From CAYLJJ01 sp964384025 (GTDB taxonomy: Bacteria > Myxococcota_A > Bradymonadia > UBA7976 > UBA1532): DNA of 64,000 bases. The position numbers and the translations under genes are program-made. Positions within the stretch are counted from its first letter, which is position 1; each line of letters opens with the position of its first letter. Location: NCBI GenBank assembly GCA_964384025.1, contig CAYLJJ010000004.1:62001-126000 (forward strand), written 5' to 3'. The notes below the pieces were generated by a model. That model was not told the DNA's origin, searched no databases, and saw only the letters and a list, made by a program, of their open reading frames with translations. Shown in pieces: positions 25,737 through 33,707 of this stretch.

Positions 25737-26336
25737 ATGTACGCTCTTCTCAGTTTTGTGCTCCTCCTCCCCAACCTTTTAGCGGATATCTATGTCACCG
25801 AAAAGGATGGTGTCCGCAGCATCAGCACTCATAAAACTCCAGGTGCTCGCCTCCTCTACCAGAGCCGAGAGCGCTCCAGTCCAAAAGGGAGGCGAGGCTC
25901 CAAGGGAAAACATCTCCCTCCTCCCAAGGATCGAATTAAAGCCTATCAGGGCTTTGTGCAGGCTGCCGCTGAGCATTATCAGCTGCCCACCGCGCTGATC
26001 TGGGCGGTGATGAAGGTGGAGAGCAACTTTCATCCCAGCGTGGTCAGCCATAAGGGTGCCATGGGGTTGATGCAACTTATGCCCAACACCGCTTCAGATA
26101 TGGGAGTAGAAGACGCCTTTGATCCTCGACAAAACATCCTCGGAGGCGCACGCCTGCTGCGGATCCTGGCCAATCGATTTCAGGGCGATTTAGTCCTGAC
26201 CCTCTCTGGCTATCACGCTGGAGGTGGAGCGGTCAGCTCAGCTGGGGGGATCCCTTATTCTCAAACCGCTGAGTATGTCCGCCGTGTGTTGAACGCCTAC
26301 TACAGATTTCAGAAAAAGGCCCCTGAGGCTCGATGA
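25737..26336 (+). CDS. Lytic transglycosylase (SLT domain) with N-terminal DUF4124-like region
   Basis: 199 residues. A signal peptide (MYALLSFVLLLPNLLA) is followed by IYVTEKDGVRSIST, like the DUF4124 region of other murein hydrolases. A basic linker then leads to a soluble lytic transglycosylase domain (about 70-190). The catalytic Glu lies in AVMKVESNFHP, and GAMGLMQLMPNTA is the family signature. The usual AYNAGPGAV is GYHAGGGAV here. It would cut peptidoglycan glycan strands in the periplasm. It overlaps pgsA by ATGA, and about 490 bases upstream lack an intact gene. Confidence 0.9.
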   Translation: MYALLSFVLLLPNLLADIYVTEKDGVRSISTHKTPGARLLYQSRERSSPKGRRGSKGKHLPPPKDRIKAYQGFVQAAAEHYQLPTALIWAVMKVESNFHPSVVSHKGAMGLMQLMPNTASDMGVEDAFDPRQNILGGARLLRILANRFQGDLVLTLSGYHAGGGAVSSAGGIPYSQTAEYVRRVLNAYYRFQKKAPEAR

Positions 26337-26968
26337 AAAAAACTATCAAGGATGAGCTGTTCAATCTCCCCAACCTCCTCACCCTGGGGCGCATCGCTGC
26401 GATCCCCCTGGTGATGTTGCTCATCTGGAAGGGAGAGCCGAAACACTGTGTCAGCGCCGCTTGGCTCTACGCCGCCGCGACCTTCACCGATTATCTGGAT
26501 GGTTGGCTCGCGCGAAGGATGAAGCTGGTGACGGTGATGGGTAAGTTTTTAGATCCCCTCGCCGATAAGCTTCTCCTGATGGCGATGCTCCTGATGCTGG
26601 TCGCCCTGCATCGCTTCCCCGCTTGGTTGGCGGTGGTGATCCTCGCACGGGAGATGGTGATCAATGGCCTGAGAGCCATCGCCGCTCAAGAGGGTCTAGT
26701 TATCCCCGCTGGAGAGGATGGTAAGATCAAGGCCGCTCTTCAGATGATGGGTACCCTCTTTCTGCTGGTTCATTACCGCTTGCCGGTCTATTTTTTGGGC
26801 ATCTGGAGGGTGGAGATCGACTTCAATATCGCCGGCTTCTGGATCTTCGTGGGCTCGATGATCTTCAGCCTGAGCAGCGCTGCTCAATATTTTCGCTTCT
26901 TTTTTAAGGCTCTGGATGAGCGGCAAAAAGAGAAGGAGGCTCAAAATTCTTCTTGCAATCTCTCCTGA
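26333..26968 (+). CDS. pgsA: CDP-diacylglycerol-glycerol-3-phosphate 3-phosphatidyltransferase
   Basis: The enzyme makes phosphatidylglycerol phosphate, the first committed step to phosphatidylglycerol and cardiolipin, in the inner membrane. The CDP-alcohol phosphatidyltransferase signature D-x2-DG-x2-AR-x8-G-x3-D-x3-D is intact (TDYLDGWLAR, then GKFLDPLADK). The NLLTLGRIAAIPLV start and about five hydrophobic segments over 211 residues fit PgsA. It is coupled by 4 bases to the transglycosylase. Phosphatidylserine synthase is a possible alternative but the sequence style is PgsA. Confidence 0.93.
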   Translation: MKKTIKDELFNLPNLLTLGRIAAIPLVMLLIWKGEPKHCVSAAWLYAAATFTDYLDGWLARRMKLVTVMGKFLDPLADKLLLMAMLLMLVALHRFPAWLAVVILAREMVINGLRAIAAQEGLVIPAGEDGKIKAALQMMGTLFLLVHYRLPVYFLGIWRVEIDFNIAGFWIFVGSMIFSLSSAAQYFRFFFKALDERQKEKEAQNSSCNLS

Positions 26969-26993
26969 GCCTCGCTAAAAAGCTCTCCACCAC

Positions 26994-27065
26994 GCGGGAA
27001 TAACTCAGTGGTAGAGTGCGACCTTGCCAAGGTCGAAGTCGCGGGTTCAAATCCCGTTTCCCGCT
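26994..27065 (+). tRNA. tRNA-Gly (anticodon GCC)
   Basis: A complete cloverleaf can be drawn. The acceptor pairs GCGGGAA (26994-27000) with TTCCCGC (27058-27064). The D-arm lies in AACTCAGTGGTAGAGT, the anticodon loop is TTGCCAA with GCC, and the T-arm is GCGGG-TTCAAAT-CCCGT. The 3' CCA is not encoded. It lies 25 bases after pgsA and is followed at once by a terminator. Confidence 0.95.
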
Positions 27066-27068
27066 CTC

Positions 27069-27100
27069 AAGGCCGGCTCAAAAAGAGTCGGCCTTTTTTT
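27069..27100 (+). terminator. Rho-independent terminator after tRNA-Gly
   Basis: An 11-base stem (AAGGCCGGCTC with GAGTCGGCCTT, one G-T pair) and a five-A loop are followed by a run of seven or more T. It lies 4 bases past the tRNA and should end its transcript. Confidence 0.92.
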
Positions 27101-27154
27101 ATGGGATCAAGTCTCCGCAATGGGCCTCTCTGAGCGCCTTTCTTTGGAGGTGCT

Positions 27155-27907
27155 GTGTATCGAGGTCTGCGCGTCGCGGTGGTGATCCCTGCCCACAATG
27201 AAGCTCAACTCCTACCCGTGACGCTTAGAGGGCTCCCCGACTACCTCGATGAGGTTATCGTCATTGATGACGCCAGCGAGGATGAGACGGCGCAGCTGGC
27301 CCTTCAAGATCCCCGCCCTCTACACCTGCTCAAACACCCCGAAAATCGGGGAGTGGGCGCGGCGATCATCAGTGGCTATCGTGAAAGCCTCTCTTTAGGG
27401 GTAGAGGTGGTGGTGGTGGTGGGCGCTGATGCACAGATGGACCCAGAGGAGATGAGCCGACTCCTGGATCCTCTGGTTGAGGATCGCGCCGACTACACCA
27501 AAGGAGATCGCCTGGGACATCCAGAGCTGCTGCAACGGATGCCCTGGATCCGCCTCTTGGGCAACCTGATCCTCTCTAGGTGGACAGCGCTCTCCACCGG
27601 CTATCGAGGTCTCCGTGATGCTCAGTGTGGTTATACCGCGCTGCACACCAACACCCTCGCGCAGCTCCCTCTAAGCGCGATCTACCCTCGCTATGGCTTC
27701 CCTAACGATCTGTTAGCCAAGCTTTCTGAGGTGGGCGCTCGCGTTCAGAGCTGTCCGGTGACCCCCATCTATGGTGAAGAGCGCTCAGGTTTAAGGATCT
27801 TGCGTGTCATCGGGCCGATCAGTTGGCTTTTGTTGCGTAACACTCTAAAGCGTTGGTGGCGAGGCCCCAAACTCTTGACGACATCAGATGAGCCCTCAAC
27901 ACTATAA
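27155..27907 (+). CDS. Family 2 glycosyltransferase (dolichol-phosphate mannosyltransferase-like)
   Basis: 250 residues from a GTG preceded by TTGGAGGTGCT. The GT-A fold is evident: VVIPAHNEAQLLPVTL start, VIVIDDASEDETAQLA, HPENRGVGAAIISGY, VVGADAQMDPEEM as the metal-binding DxD region, and DAQCGYTALH near the acceptor site. These enzymes move sugar from a nucleotide sugar to a lipid or polysaccharide; the exact donor is unknown. A C-terminal hydrophobic stretch (ILRVIGPISWLLL) may tether it to the membrane. It is transcribed separately, after the tRNA terminator. Confidence 0.88.
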   Translation: MYRGLRVAVVIPAHNEAQLLPVTLRGLPDYLDEVIVIDDASEDETAQLALQDPRPLHLLKHPENRGVGAAIISGYRESLSLGVEVVVVVGADAQMDPEEMSRLLDPLVEDRADYTKGDRLGHPELLQRMPWIRLLGNLILSRWTALSTGYRGLRDAQCGYTALHTNTLAQLPLSAIYPRYGFPNDLLAKLSEVGARVQSCPVTPIYGEERSGLRILRVIGPISWLLLRNTLKRWWRGPKLLTTSDEPSTL

Positions 27908-28191
27908 GATTCCCAATCTCCTCTCAGCCTTCAGACTCAACAGAGCCTAAATTCCAAGAAGTTTGCTTTGCGGTAGCCTCTCAACCGGAACCGTGACTAC
28001 GATGCGCTCCTAAGAGTTCTGGGAGAGGAATCGGAGTTGAGATCAAGGAGGCGGCGAAGTAAGCGCCAACACTGGAGGCGCTGGCGCCAAAGAGGAGCAG
28101 TGGGAGCACCACCGTTAAGGACAGTTCAACTTCGTGCGCTGACCAAGGCCCCAGGTCCTGAGGTAGATACAGTTTGGATGGAGATTCTTTG

Positions 28192-31026
28192 ATGAGTGAC
28201 ACTCTTTATCTTGTCGATGGTTCCGGTTTTATCTTTCGTGCCTACTATGGCATTCGCTCCCCGATGACCGCCTTTGATGGCACCCCCACCAACGCAGTCT
28301 TTGGCTTCACCCGTTTGATCCTCAACGTGATCAAGGAGCGTGCGCCTACGCATATGGCGGTGATCTTTGATCATCCAGATCTCACCTTTCGTCACGATCT
28401 CTACCCCCGCTACAAGGCCAACCGCTCCGATCCGCCTGAGGATCTACTCCCCCAACTTGAGCTCTGTAGAGAGGCGACCCGAGCGCTGAACCTGCCCGCT
28501 CTAGAGGTTGCCAAGTATGAAGCTGATGATCTCATCGGGACCATCGCGCGGTGGTGGACCCTGCAGGGAAGAGAGTGTGTGATCGTCACCGCAGATAAAG
28601 ATCTAATGCAGCTGGTGGATGGGCGCACTACTCTCTGGGATGGTAAAGAGAAATACAGCGACAGAGCGGCGGTTATCCAGCGCTTCGGGGTACCCCCAGA
28701 GCAGGTGGTGGAGATCCTGGGATTGGCAGGAGACAGCTCTGACAATATCCCTGGAGTCCCTGGAATCGGAGAGAAGACCGCGCTGTTGCTGCTCAAAAAA
28801 TATGGCAACTTTGAAGCGACTTTGGCGGCGGCACCCAATATCAAGGGGAAGCGGGGAGAAAACCTGAGCAACTTCGCTGAGCAGGCCCGGCTCTCGCTTA
28901 AGCTGGCGCAGATCGCCCTGGATGTCCCCATTCAGGTCGATGAGGAGCTGCTGCGACTCAAGGCGATCGAGAATGATCTCCTGGCCCGCTTCTTCCGAAA
29001 GCTAAATTTCCAAAGCTTTATCAAAGAGTTCCAACTCAAAGATCAGCAAGATCAGCTCATCGATCGAAATCAGTATCGCCTGGTCTTGAGCCTAAAGGAG
29101 CTGGAGGAGCTGCGAGATGAGATCCGCGCCGCTGGGCGCCTCTCCCTCGATCTGGAGACCACGAGCCTCTCTCCTCTAAAGGCAGAGATCCTGGGAGTAG
29201 CCCTCTGTTGGGGTCCCGGTCAGGCGGCCTATGTACCCTTGGAAGAGCGGCCCACTCCTGAGCCCCCTGAGCCTCCCTCTCCAGCCACCCAACCCCTACA
29301 GCTCAGCCTGGGAGGGATCGAGCCAGCCACGACTCCAGAGCCCCTGCAGCTTAGCCTTGGAGAGGTAGAGAGCAAGCCCTGCCCAGATACTCAACAGCTC
29401 TATCTCAGCGGGATGGAGCCCCCTCGAATCTCTCAGGAGCAGTTCAAGGCGATCCTGGGACCGCTCATTGAGGATCCTCAGCTCCCCAAGTTTGGACAGA
29501 ACGTCAAGTATGAATGGGAGATCATCAAGCGCTGCCTCTGCTTGGAGTATCGCGGTCTCGCCGCTGACAGCCTCCTTTTGGCTCACCTGGATGCTCCCGA
29601 TCGTGCACAGTTTAAGCTCGATGCGCTCTCTGCAGACTATCTGGGTCATCAGATGATCAGCTTCGCGGAGGTGACTCAGGGCAGCTTGAGCTTCGCTGAG
29701 GTGGGTCTGGAGGAGGCGACTCGCTATGCGGCGGAGGACGCTGATGTAGCGCTGCGTCTCTCTGATCTGCTCCTGGAGCGCTTTCGCGCCAAACCAAAGC
29801 TGGATCGCCTTCACCGAGAGCTGGAGTTGCCCTTGGTGCCCGTGGTAGCGCGTATGGAACTGCGCGGAATCAGGGTTGATTCTCAGCGCCTGCGCGCTCA
29901 GTCAGCGCGTTATAAAAAGCGCCTCCAGGAGTTGGAGGCTGAGATCCACAGCCTGGCAGGAGTCAAATTTAAGATCAGCAGCCCCAAGCAGCTCGCGCAG
30001 GTGCTCTTTGAGAGGCTCCAGCTCCCGACGAGCAAGAAGACCGGCAAGGGGAGAGGCTATAGCACCGCTGTAGAGGTCTTAGAGGGCCTTAAGGATCAAC
30101 ATCCAGTTCCAGAGAAGGTGCTGCGATGGCGGCACTTGAGCAAGCTCAAGAGCACCTATCTGGACACTCTGCCCAAGCTGATCAACCCAGAGACAGGGCG
30201 AGTCCACAGCTCCTTCCGTCAAAGCGGTACGGTCACCGGGCGCTTCTCCAGCGCAGATCCCAACCTACAGAACATCCCCGTGCGCACTCAGGAGGGGCGC
30301 GAGATCCGTGAAGCTTTTATCCCGGACCCGGGCTGGAAGCTGCTGAGCGCGGATTACAGCCAAGTGGAGCTGCGTATCTTGGCTCATTACTCCCAAGATC
30401 CTGGGCTGATCACCGCCTTTCTAGAGGGGGCGGATGTTCATCGTCGCACAGCGGCGCAGATCTTTGGGGTCCCCGAGGAGCAGATCACCAGAGAGATGCG
30501 CGGCCAAGCCAAGTCGATCAACTTTGGCCTGATGTATGGCATGGGTTCCTACCGTCTGGCTCAGGAGACGGGGATGCCTTTCCATCAGGCCAAGGCGATC
30601 CTTGAGCTTTACTTTCAGCGCTATGCAGGGGTGAAGCGCTACTTTGATGAAGCTCTAAGCCAAGCGCGGGAGCGCGGCTACGCTTCCAGCCTCTTTGGTC
30701 GCCAACGCCCCCTGCCTCAGATCAACTCTAAGAGACGAGGGCTTCGCAGCCAGTATGAGCGTCTGGCGATCAACACACCCATTCAAGGGACCGCTGCAGA
30801 TATCCTCAAGCTGGCGATGCTCAACCTGGACCGACGGCTGATCGCTGAAGGCTTCAGGGCTCGGATTCTGCTCACTGTCCATGATGAGCTTGTGCTGGAG
30901 ATCCCAGAGGCGGAGCTGGAGGTGGTCCCCAACATCGTCAAGGAGGAGATGGAGGGGGCGTGCGTGCTCAAGGTCCCCCTCAAGGTTGAGATGGGTTTGG
31001 GAGATAACTGGGCGGAGATTCACTGA
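28192..31026 (+). CDS. polA: DNA polymerase I
   Basis: 944 residues from the ATG at 28192 (GGAG 7 bases upstream; an in-frame TTG at 28174 is less likely). Domain order: 5'-3' exonuclease (about 1-290, with TADKDLMQL and GIGEKTA), 3'-5' exonuclease (about 300-500), polymerase (about 530-944, with DYSQVELRILAH, RGQAKSINFGLMYG and TVHDELVLE). All polymerase carboxylates are kept. The 3'-5' exonuclease has Exo I LDLETT and Exo III YAAEDADV, but Exo II reads GQNVKYEWEI, with Glu in place of the usual Asp. A Pro-rich insertion (29240-29430) carries repeated QLSLG-type motifs. Confidence 0.96.
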   Translation: MSDTLYLVDGSGFIFRAYYGIRSPMTAFDGTPTNAVFGFTRLILNVIKERAPTHMAVIFDHPDLTFRHDLYPRYKANRSDPPEDLLPQLELCREATRALNLPALEVAKYEADDLIGTIARWWTLQGRECVIVTADKDLMQLVDGRTTLWDGKEKYSDRAAVIQRFGVPPEQVVEILGLAGDSSDNIPGVPGIGEKTALLLLKKYGNFEATLAAAPNIKGKRGENLSNFAEQARLSLKLAQIALDVPIQVDEELLRLKAIENDLLARFFRKLNFQSFIKEFQLKDQQDQLIDRNQYRLVLSLKELEELRDEIRAAGRLSLDLETTSLSPLKAEILGVALCWGPGQAAYVPLEERPTPEPPEPPSPATQPLQLSLGGIEPATTPEPLQLSLGEVESKPCPDTQQLYLSGMEPPRISQEQFKAILGPLIEDPQLPKFGQNVKYEWEIIKRCLCLEYRGLAADSLLLAHLDAPDRAQFKLDALSADYLGHQMISFAEVTQGSLSFAEVGLEEATRYAAEDADVALRLSDLLLERFRAKPKLDRLHRELELPLVPVVARMELRGIRVDSQRLRAQSARYKKRLQELEAEIHSLAGVKFKISSPKQLAQVLFERLQLPTSKKTGKGRGYSTAVEVLEGLKDQHPVPEKVLRWRHLSKLKSTYLDTLPKLINPETGRVHSSFRQSGTVTGRFSSADPNLQNIPVRTQEGREIREAFIPDPGWKLLSADYSQVELRILAHYSQDPGLITAFLEGADVHRRTAAQIFGVPEEQITREMRGQAKSINFGLMYGMGSYRLAQETGMPFHQAKAILELYFQRYAGVKRYFDEALSQARERGYASSLFGRQRPLPQINSKRRGLRSQYERLAINTPIQGTAADILKLAMLNLDRRLIAEGFRARILLTVHDELVLEIPEAELEVVPNIVKEEMEGACVLKVPLKVEMGLGDNWAEIH
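29240..29430 (+). repeat. Pro-rich repeat insertion inside polA
   Basis: Within the 3'-5' exonuclease domain of polA lie three related units: PLQLSLGGIEP, PLQLSLGEVES and TQQLYLSGMEP. They are spaced about 15-19 residues apart and separated by Pro/Glu/Thr-rich sequence. The first two are also similar at DNA level (CCCCTACAGCTCAGCCTGG and CCCCTGCAGCTTAGCCTTGG), so recent duplication is likely. The core QLSLG resembles the QL[SD]LF sliding-clamp box but lacks the final aromatic residue. Confidence 0.6.
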
Positions 31027-31029
31027 GAT

Positions 31030-32811
31030 ATGGGCGAACAGATGCAGAAGCCGCCAGATGCACAGAGCGTTGATCTGCGCATCCGTCTGCTCAAAGGGAT
31101 GTTGAGTGAACAGCAGTACCGCCTAGATGGCATGGTTCGTATCGCCTCCAACCTGGGGCGCAGCCGCGATCCACGCAAGGCGATGCGAGAGATGGTGGTG
31201 GAGATCTCCAAGCTCCTCCACGCAGATCGCACGACCATCTATGAGCTGCGCAATGATGGTATGCTCTATGGCCTCGCTGTACAGGGAGAGACCAGCCTTG
31301 AAGTGGGGGTCCCCCTGGGTTCAGGGGTCGCGGGCTTGGTGGCTGATTGCGGAGAGAGCCTCAACCTACGAGATGCCTATGAGCATCCCGCCTTCTCACC
31401 CAAGTTTGACAAGCTTACAGGCTACCGCAGCCGCTCTATGCTCTGTGTGCCGATGCGCAACCCCAAGCAGGAGGTGATCGGGGTTGTACAGGTTCTCAAT
31501 AAGCATGAGGGCTATTTTAGCCCCGAGGATGAGCAGGTCTTGATCGCTCTGGCTGCTCAGGCCGCGATCACCCTAGAGGCCCTCCGCCTTCAGCTGCGCC
31601 TCAACCTGCGCAACACTGAACTCAAACATCTCTCTTTAGAGCTTCAGCAGAAGGTGAAGGAGTTGGAGCTGCTCTATGAAAATGAGCAGCGTATGAGCGA
31701 GACCAGCAGTGAGTCTGAGCTGGCCGATAAGGTCTTGCAGCTGGCCGCCGAGGTGGCCCGATGCGAAGCCGCCGCGCTCTATCTAGCGGTCGAGAAGGGG
31801 CCGATCTATCTCCGCTCTGCACAGCATGAGGCCAACTTAGAGATCCACTCTCTCGCTCACAGCCGCGCGGGCCTCCTGGGCGCAGTGATGGACAGCGGAG
31901 AGCCCCTGCTGATGCGAGAGGGAGAGAGCAAACTCCCTGAGCTGGGTGGGGGGGACTATAAACTCAAGGACGCGGTCGCCAGCCCTCTCTTTGATGGGGA
32001 GCGGGTGATGGGTGTCCTGGCGCTCCTCAACCGGAGAGAACCTGAGCGCAGGGAGGAGGAGGATCTACGCCTCGTGGTGCTCCTGGCAGCTCAGCTCTCC
32101 CGTGCCCTCTTGCGGATGGCTCAGCGGGACTCGGCGCGTCGCCGAGATCGTCTGATGACCATCGGGCAGATGATGAGCGGGGTGCTTCATGATCTCAAAG
32201 GCCCGATGACGATCATCAGCGGCTACACCCAGCTGATGGCTGAGATCGACAACCCCCAAGAGCGCAAGTCGATGAGCAGATCCATCCGTCGACAGATCGC
32301 GCTCTTTAACGATATGACTCGAGAGGTGATGGCCTTTGCTCGAGGAGAGCGGGCCTTCTTTAAGCGCAAGGTGAAGTTAGCTCAGTTTATTCGGGCTGCT
32401 CAAGAGGGGCTGCGCTCAGAGTTTGAGGAGCGGGGGCTCTTTTTTCAAGTCGACAGCCAAGCGGAGGGCTTGGCCTTCTTTGATGAGCCCAAGGTGCTGC
32501 GAGTAGTGACCAATATCGCGCGCAATGCTCGCCAAGCCTTGAGCAAAGGGGGCTCCCTGCTCTGGAGGATCTTTAAGGAGGAGCAGGATCTCATCTTTGA
32601 GTTTGAAGATGATGGTCCTGGGATCCCTGAGGGCATTCAGGATCACCTCTTTGAGGCTTTTACAACCTCGGGGAAGAAGGGGGGCACCGGCCTGGGTCTC
32701 GCTATCGCCCGACGTATTGTTGAGGACCACGGGGGCAGCATCCGCTTTGAGACCGAGATGGGCGTAGGCACTCGCTTTATCGTTCGCCTACCTGCGGGGA
32801 CCTCACCTTGA
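31030..32811 (+). CDS. GAF-domain sensor histidine kinase
   Basis: 593 residues with no membrane segment, so cytoplasmic. Two GAF-type sensor domains (about 30-185 and 230-355; first with DRTTIYELRNDG and RSMLCVPMRN) are joined by a coiled coil. A HisKA dimerisation helix carries the phospho-accepting His in VLHDLKGPMTII. The ATPase domain has the N box (NIARNARQAL), G1 (DDGPGIP) and G2 (GTGLGLAIA). No response regulator is adjacent. It begins 3 bases after the polA stop and overlaps the following lipoprotein, so it is probably transcribed with polA. Confidence 0.93.
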   Translation: MGEQMQKPPDAQSVDLRIRLLKGMLSEQQYRLDGMVRIASNLGRSRDPRKAMREMVVEISKLLHADRTTIYELRNDGMLYGLAVQGETSLEVGVPLGSGVAGLVADCGESLNLRDAYEHPAFSPKFDKLTGYRSRSMLCVPMRNPKQEVIGVVQVLNKHEGYFSPEDEQVLIALAAQAAITLEALRLQLRLNLRNTELKHLSLELQQKVKELELLYENEQRMSETSSESELADKVLQLAAEVARCEAAALYLAVEKGPIYLRSAQHEANLEIHSLAHSRAGLLGAVMDSGEPLLMREGESKLPELGGGDYKLKDAVASPLFDGERVMGVLALLNRREPERREEEDLRLVVLLAAQLSRALLRMAQRDSARRRDRLMTIGQMMSGVLHDLKGPMTIISGYTQLMAEIDNPQERKSMSRSIRRQIALFNDMTREVMAFARGERAFFKRKVKLAQFIRAAQEGLRSEFEERGLFFQVDSQAEGLAFFDEPKVLRVVTNIARNARQALSKGGSLLWRIFKEEQDLIFEFEDDGPGIPEGIQDHLFEAFTTSGKKGGTGLGLAIARRIVEDHGGSIRFETEMGVGTRFIVRLPAGTSP

Positions 32812-33683
32812 GGCCACCTCCCTGGGCGCTCTTTGGCGCTACGCTGCTGCTCGCCTGTAACTCAAAGACGCCCAGCTCACAGGAGAGCCCAGCTCCAGAT
32901 GTAGCCAGAGGAGCGCTCTTAGACGCCGCGCTCTTAGATGCAGCTGGAGAGCCGCCTCTCAAGATCCTCCAGGACAGCCCTGAACAGGAGCAAGCGATGG
33001 AGGAGGCCAGCGAGGCCCTCAATAGGGGCGCCGAGGCCCTGGCCCTCAGCCACTTCTTAAAGGCCGCTCAAGGTCCCCTGGGAGGAGTGGGTATCTCTGC
33101 TGCGCTGGCCGCAGCAGATCTCCTAGAGCAGCAAGAGCGCAACGCTGAAGTGGTTCTTCTCTATGAGCACCTCTTAAAGGAGGCAGAGCCCCTCCCAGAG
33201 ATCTACTTTACGGCGGGGCGCTTCTTTGTTGGATTGGGGCAAGAGGAGCGAGGAGAGACGCTCTTGGAGCGAGCGCTCAAGCTGGATCCAGATCTCCTCG
33301 CCACTTACCCCCTCTTAGCGGCCCTCAAAGCTGCTCATGGAGATCAGGAGAGCGCCGCGGTCCAGCTCTTAGAGTATGAGCAGCGCCTTAACCGTGTCCT
33401 GATGCGTTTCAGCGCAAAGCAAACCTCCTTGGAGGAGCGCCTGAAGATCTTAGATCTCCTCGCCACCCTGGAGGATGAGCGCATCACTCAAACCCTCATT
33501 CAGGCGCTTAAAGCACCCGAGGGGGATCTGCGCATCGCCGTCGCGGCGGTGTTGATGGATGATCGTGCTCCTGCAGCTCTTAAAGCTCTGGCTGAGGCGG
33601 TGATGGCTGAGAGGGATCCCCTCATTAAACAGATCCTCCTACAAGCCCTTAAGCGAGGACGAGATCGAATGCTGGCGGAGTGA
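32808..33683 (+). CDS. TPR/HEAT-type lipoprotein
   Basis: 291 residues beginning with a TTG inside the kinase stop (TTGA). MRPPPWALFGATLLLAC is a lipoprotein signal with lipobox LLAC. The body has TPR-like helices (LNRGAEALALSHFLKAAQGP, LEQQERNAEVVLLYEHLLKE). It ends with HEAT-like units (LATLEDERITQTLIQALKAP, VAAVLMDDRAPAALKALAEA). It probably acts as a periplasmic scaffold. Coupling to the GAF kinase suggests a shared transcript, but a functional link is speculative. Confidence 0.78.
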   Translation: MRPPPWALFGATLLLACNSKTPSSQESPAPDVARGALLDAALLDAAGEPPLKILQDSPEQEQAMEEASEALNRGAEALALSHFLKAAQGPLGGVGISAALAAADLLEQQERNAEVVLLYEHLLKEAEPLPEIYFTAGRFFVGLGQEERGETLLERALKLDPDLLATYPLLAALKAAHGDQESAAVQLLEYEQRLNRVLMRFSAKQTSLEERLKILDLLATLEDERITQTLIQALKAPEGDLRIAVAAVLMDDRAPAALKALAEAVMAERDPLIKQILLQALKRGRDRMLAE

Positions 33684-33707
33684 ACTTTCAAATGCGAAAG
33701 TCCAATC

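Noticed and set aside
27981..28202. A 73-codon minus-strand frame before polA with a hydrophobic stretch
   Set aside because: It overlaps the polA start, has no convincing ribosome site and no family pattern; probably chance.
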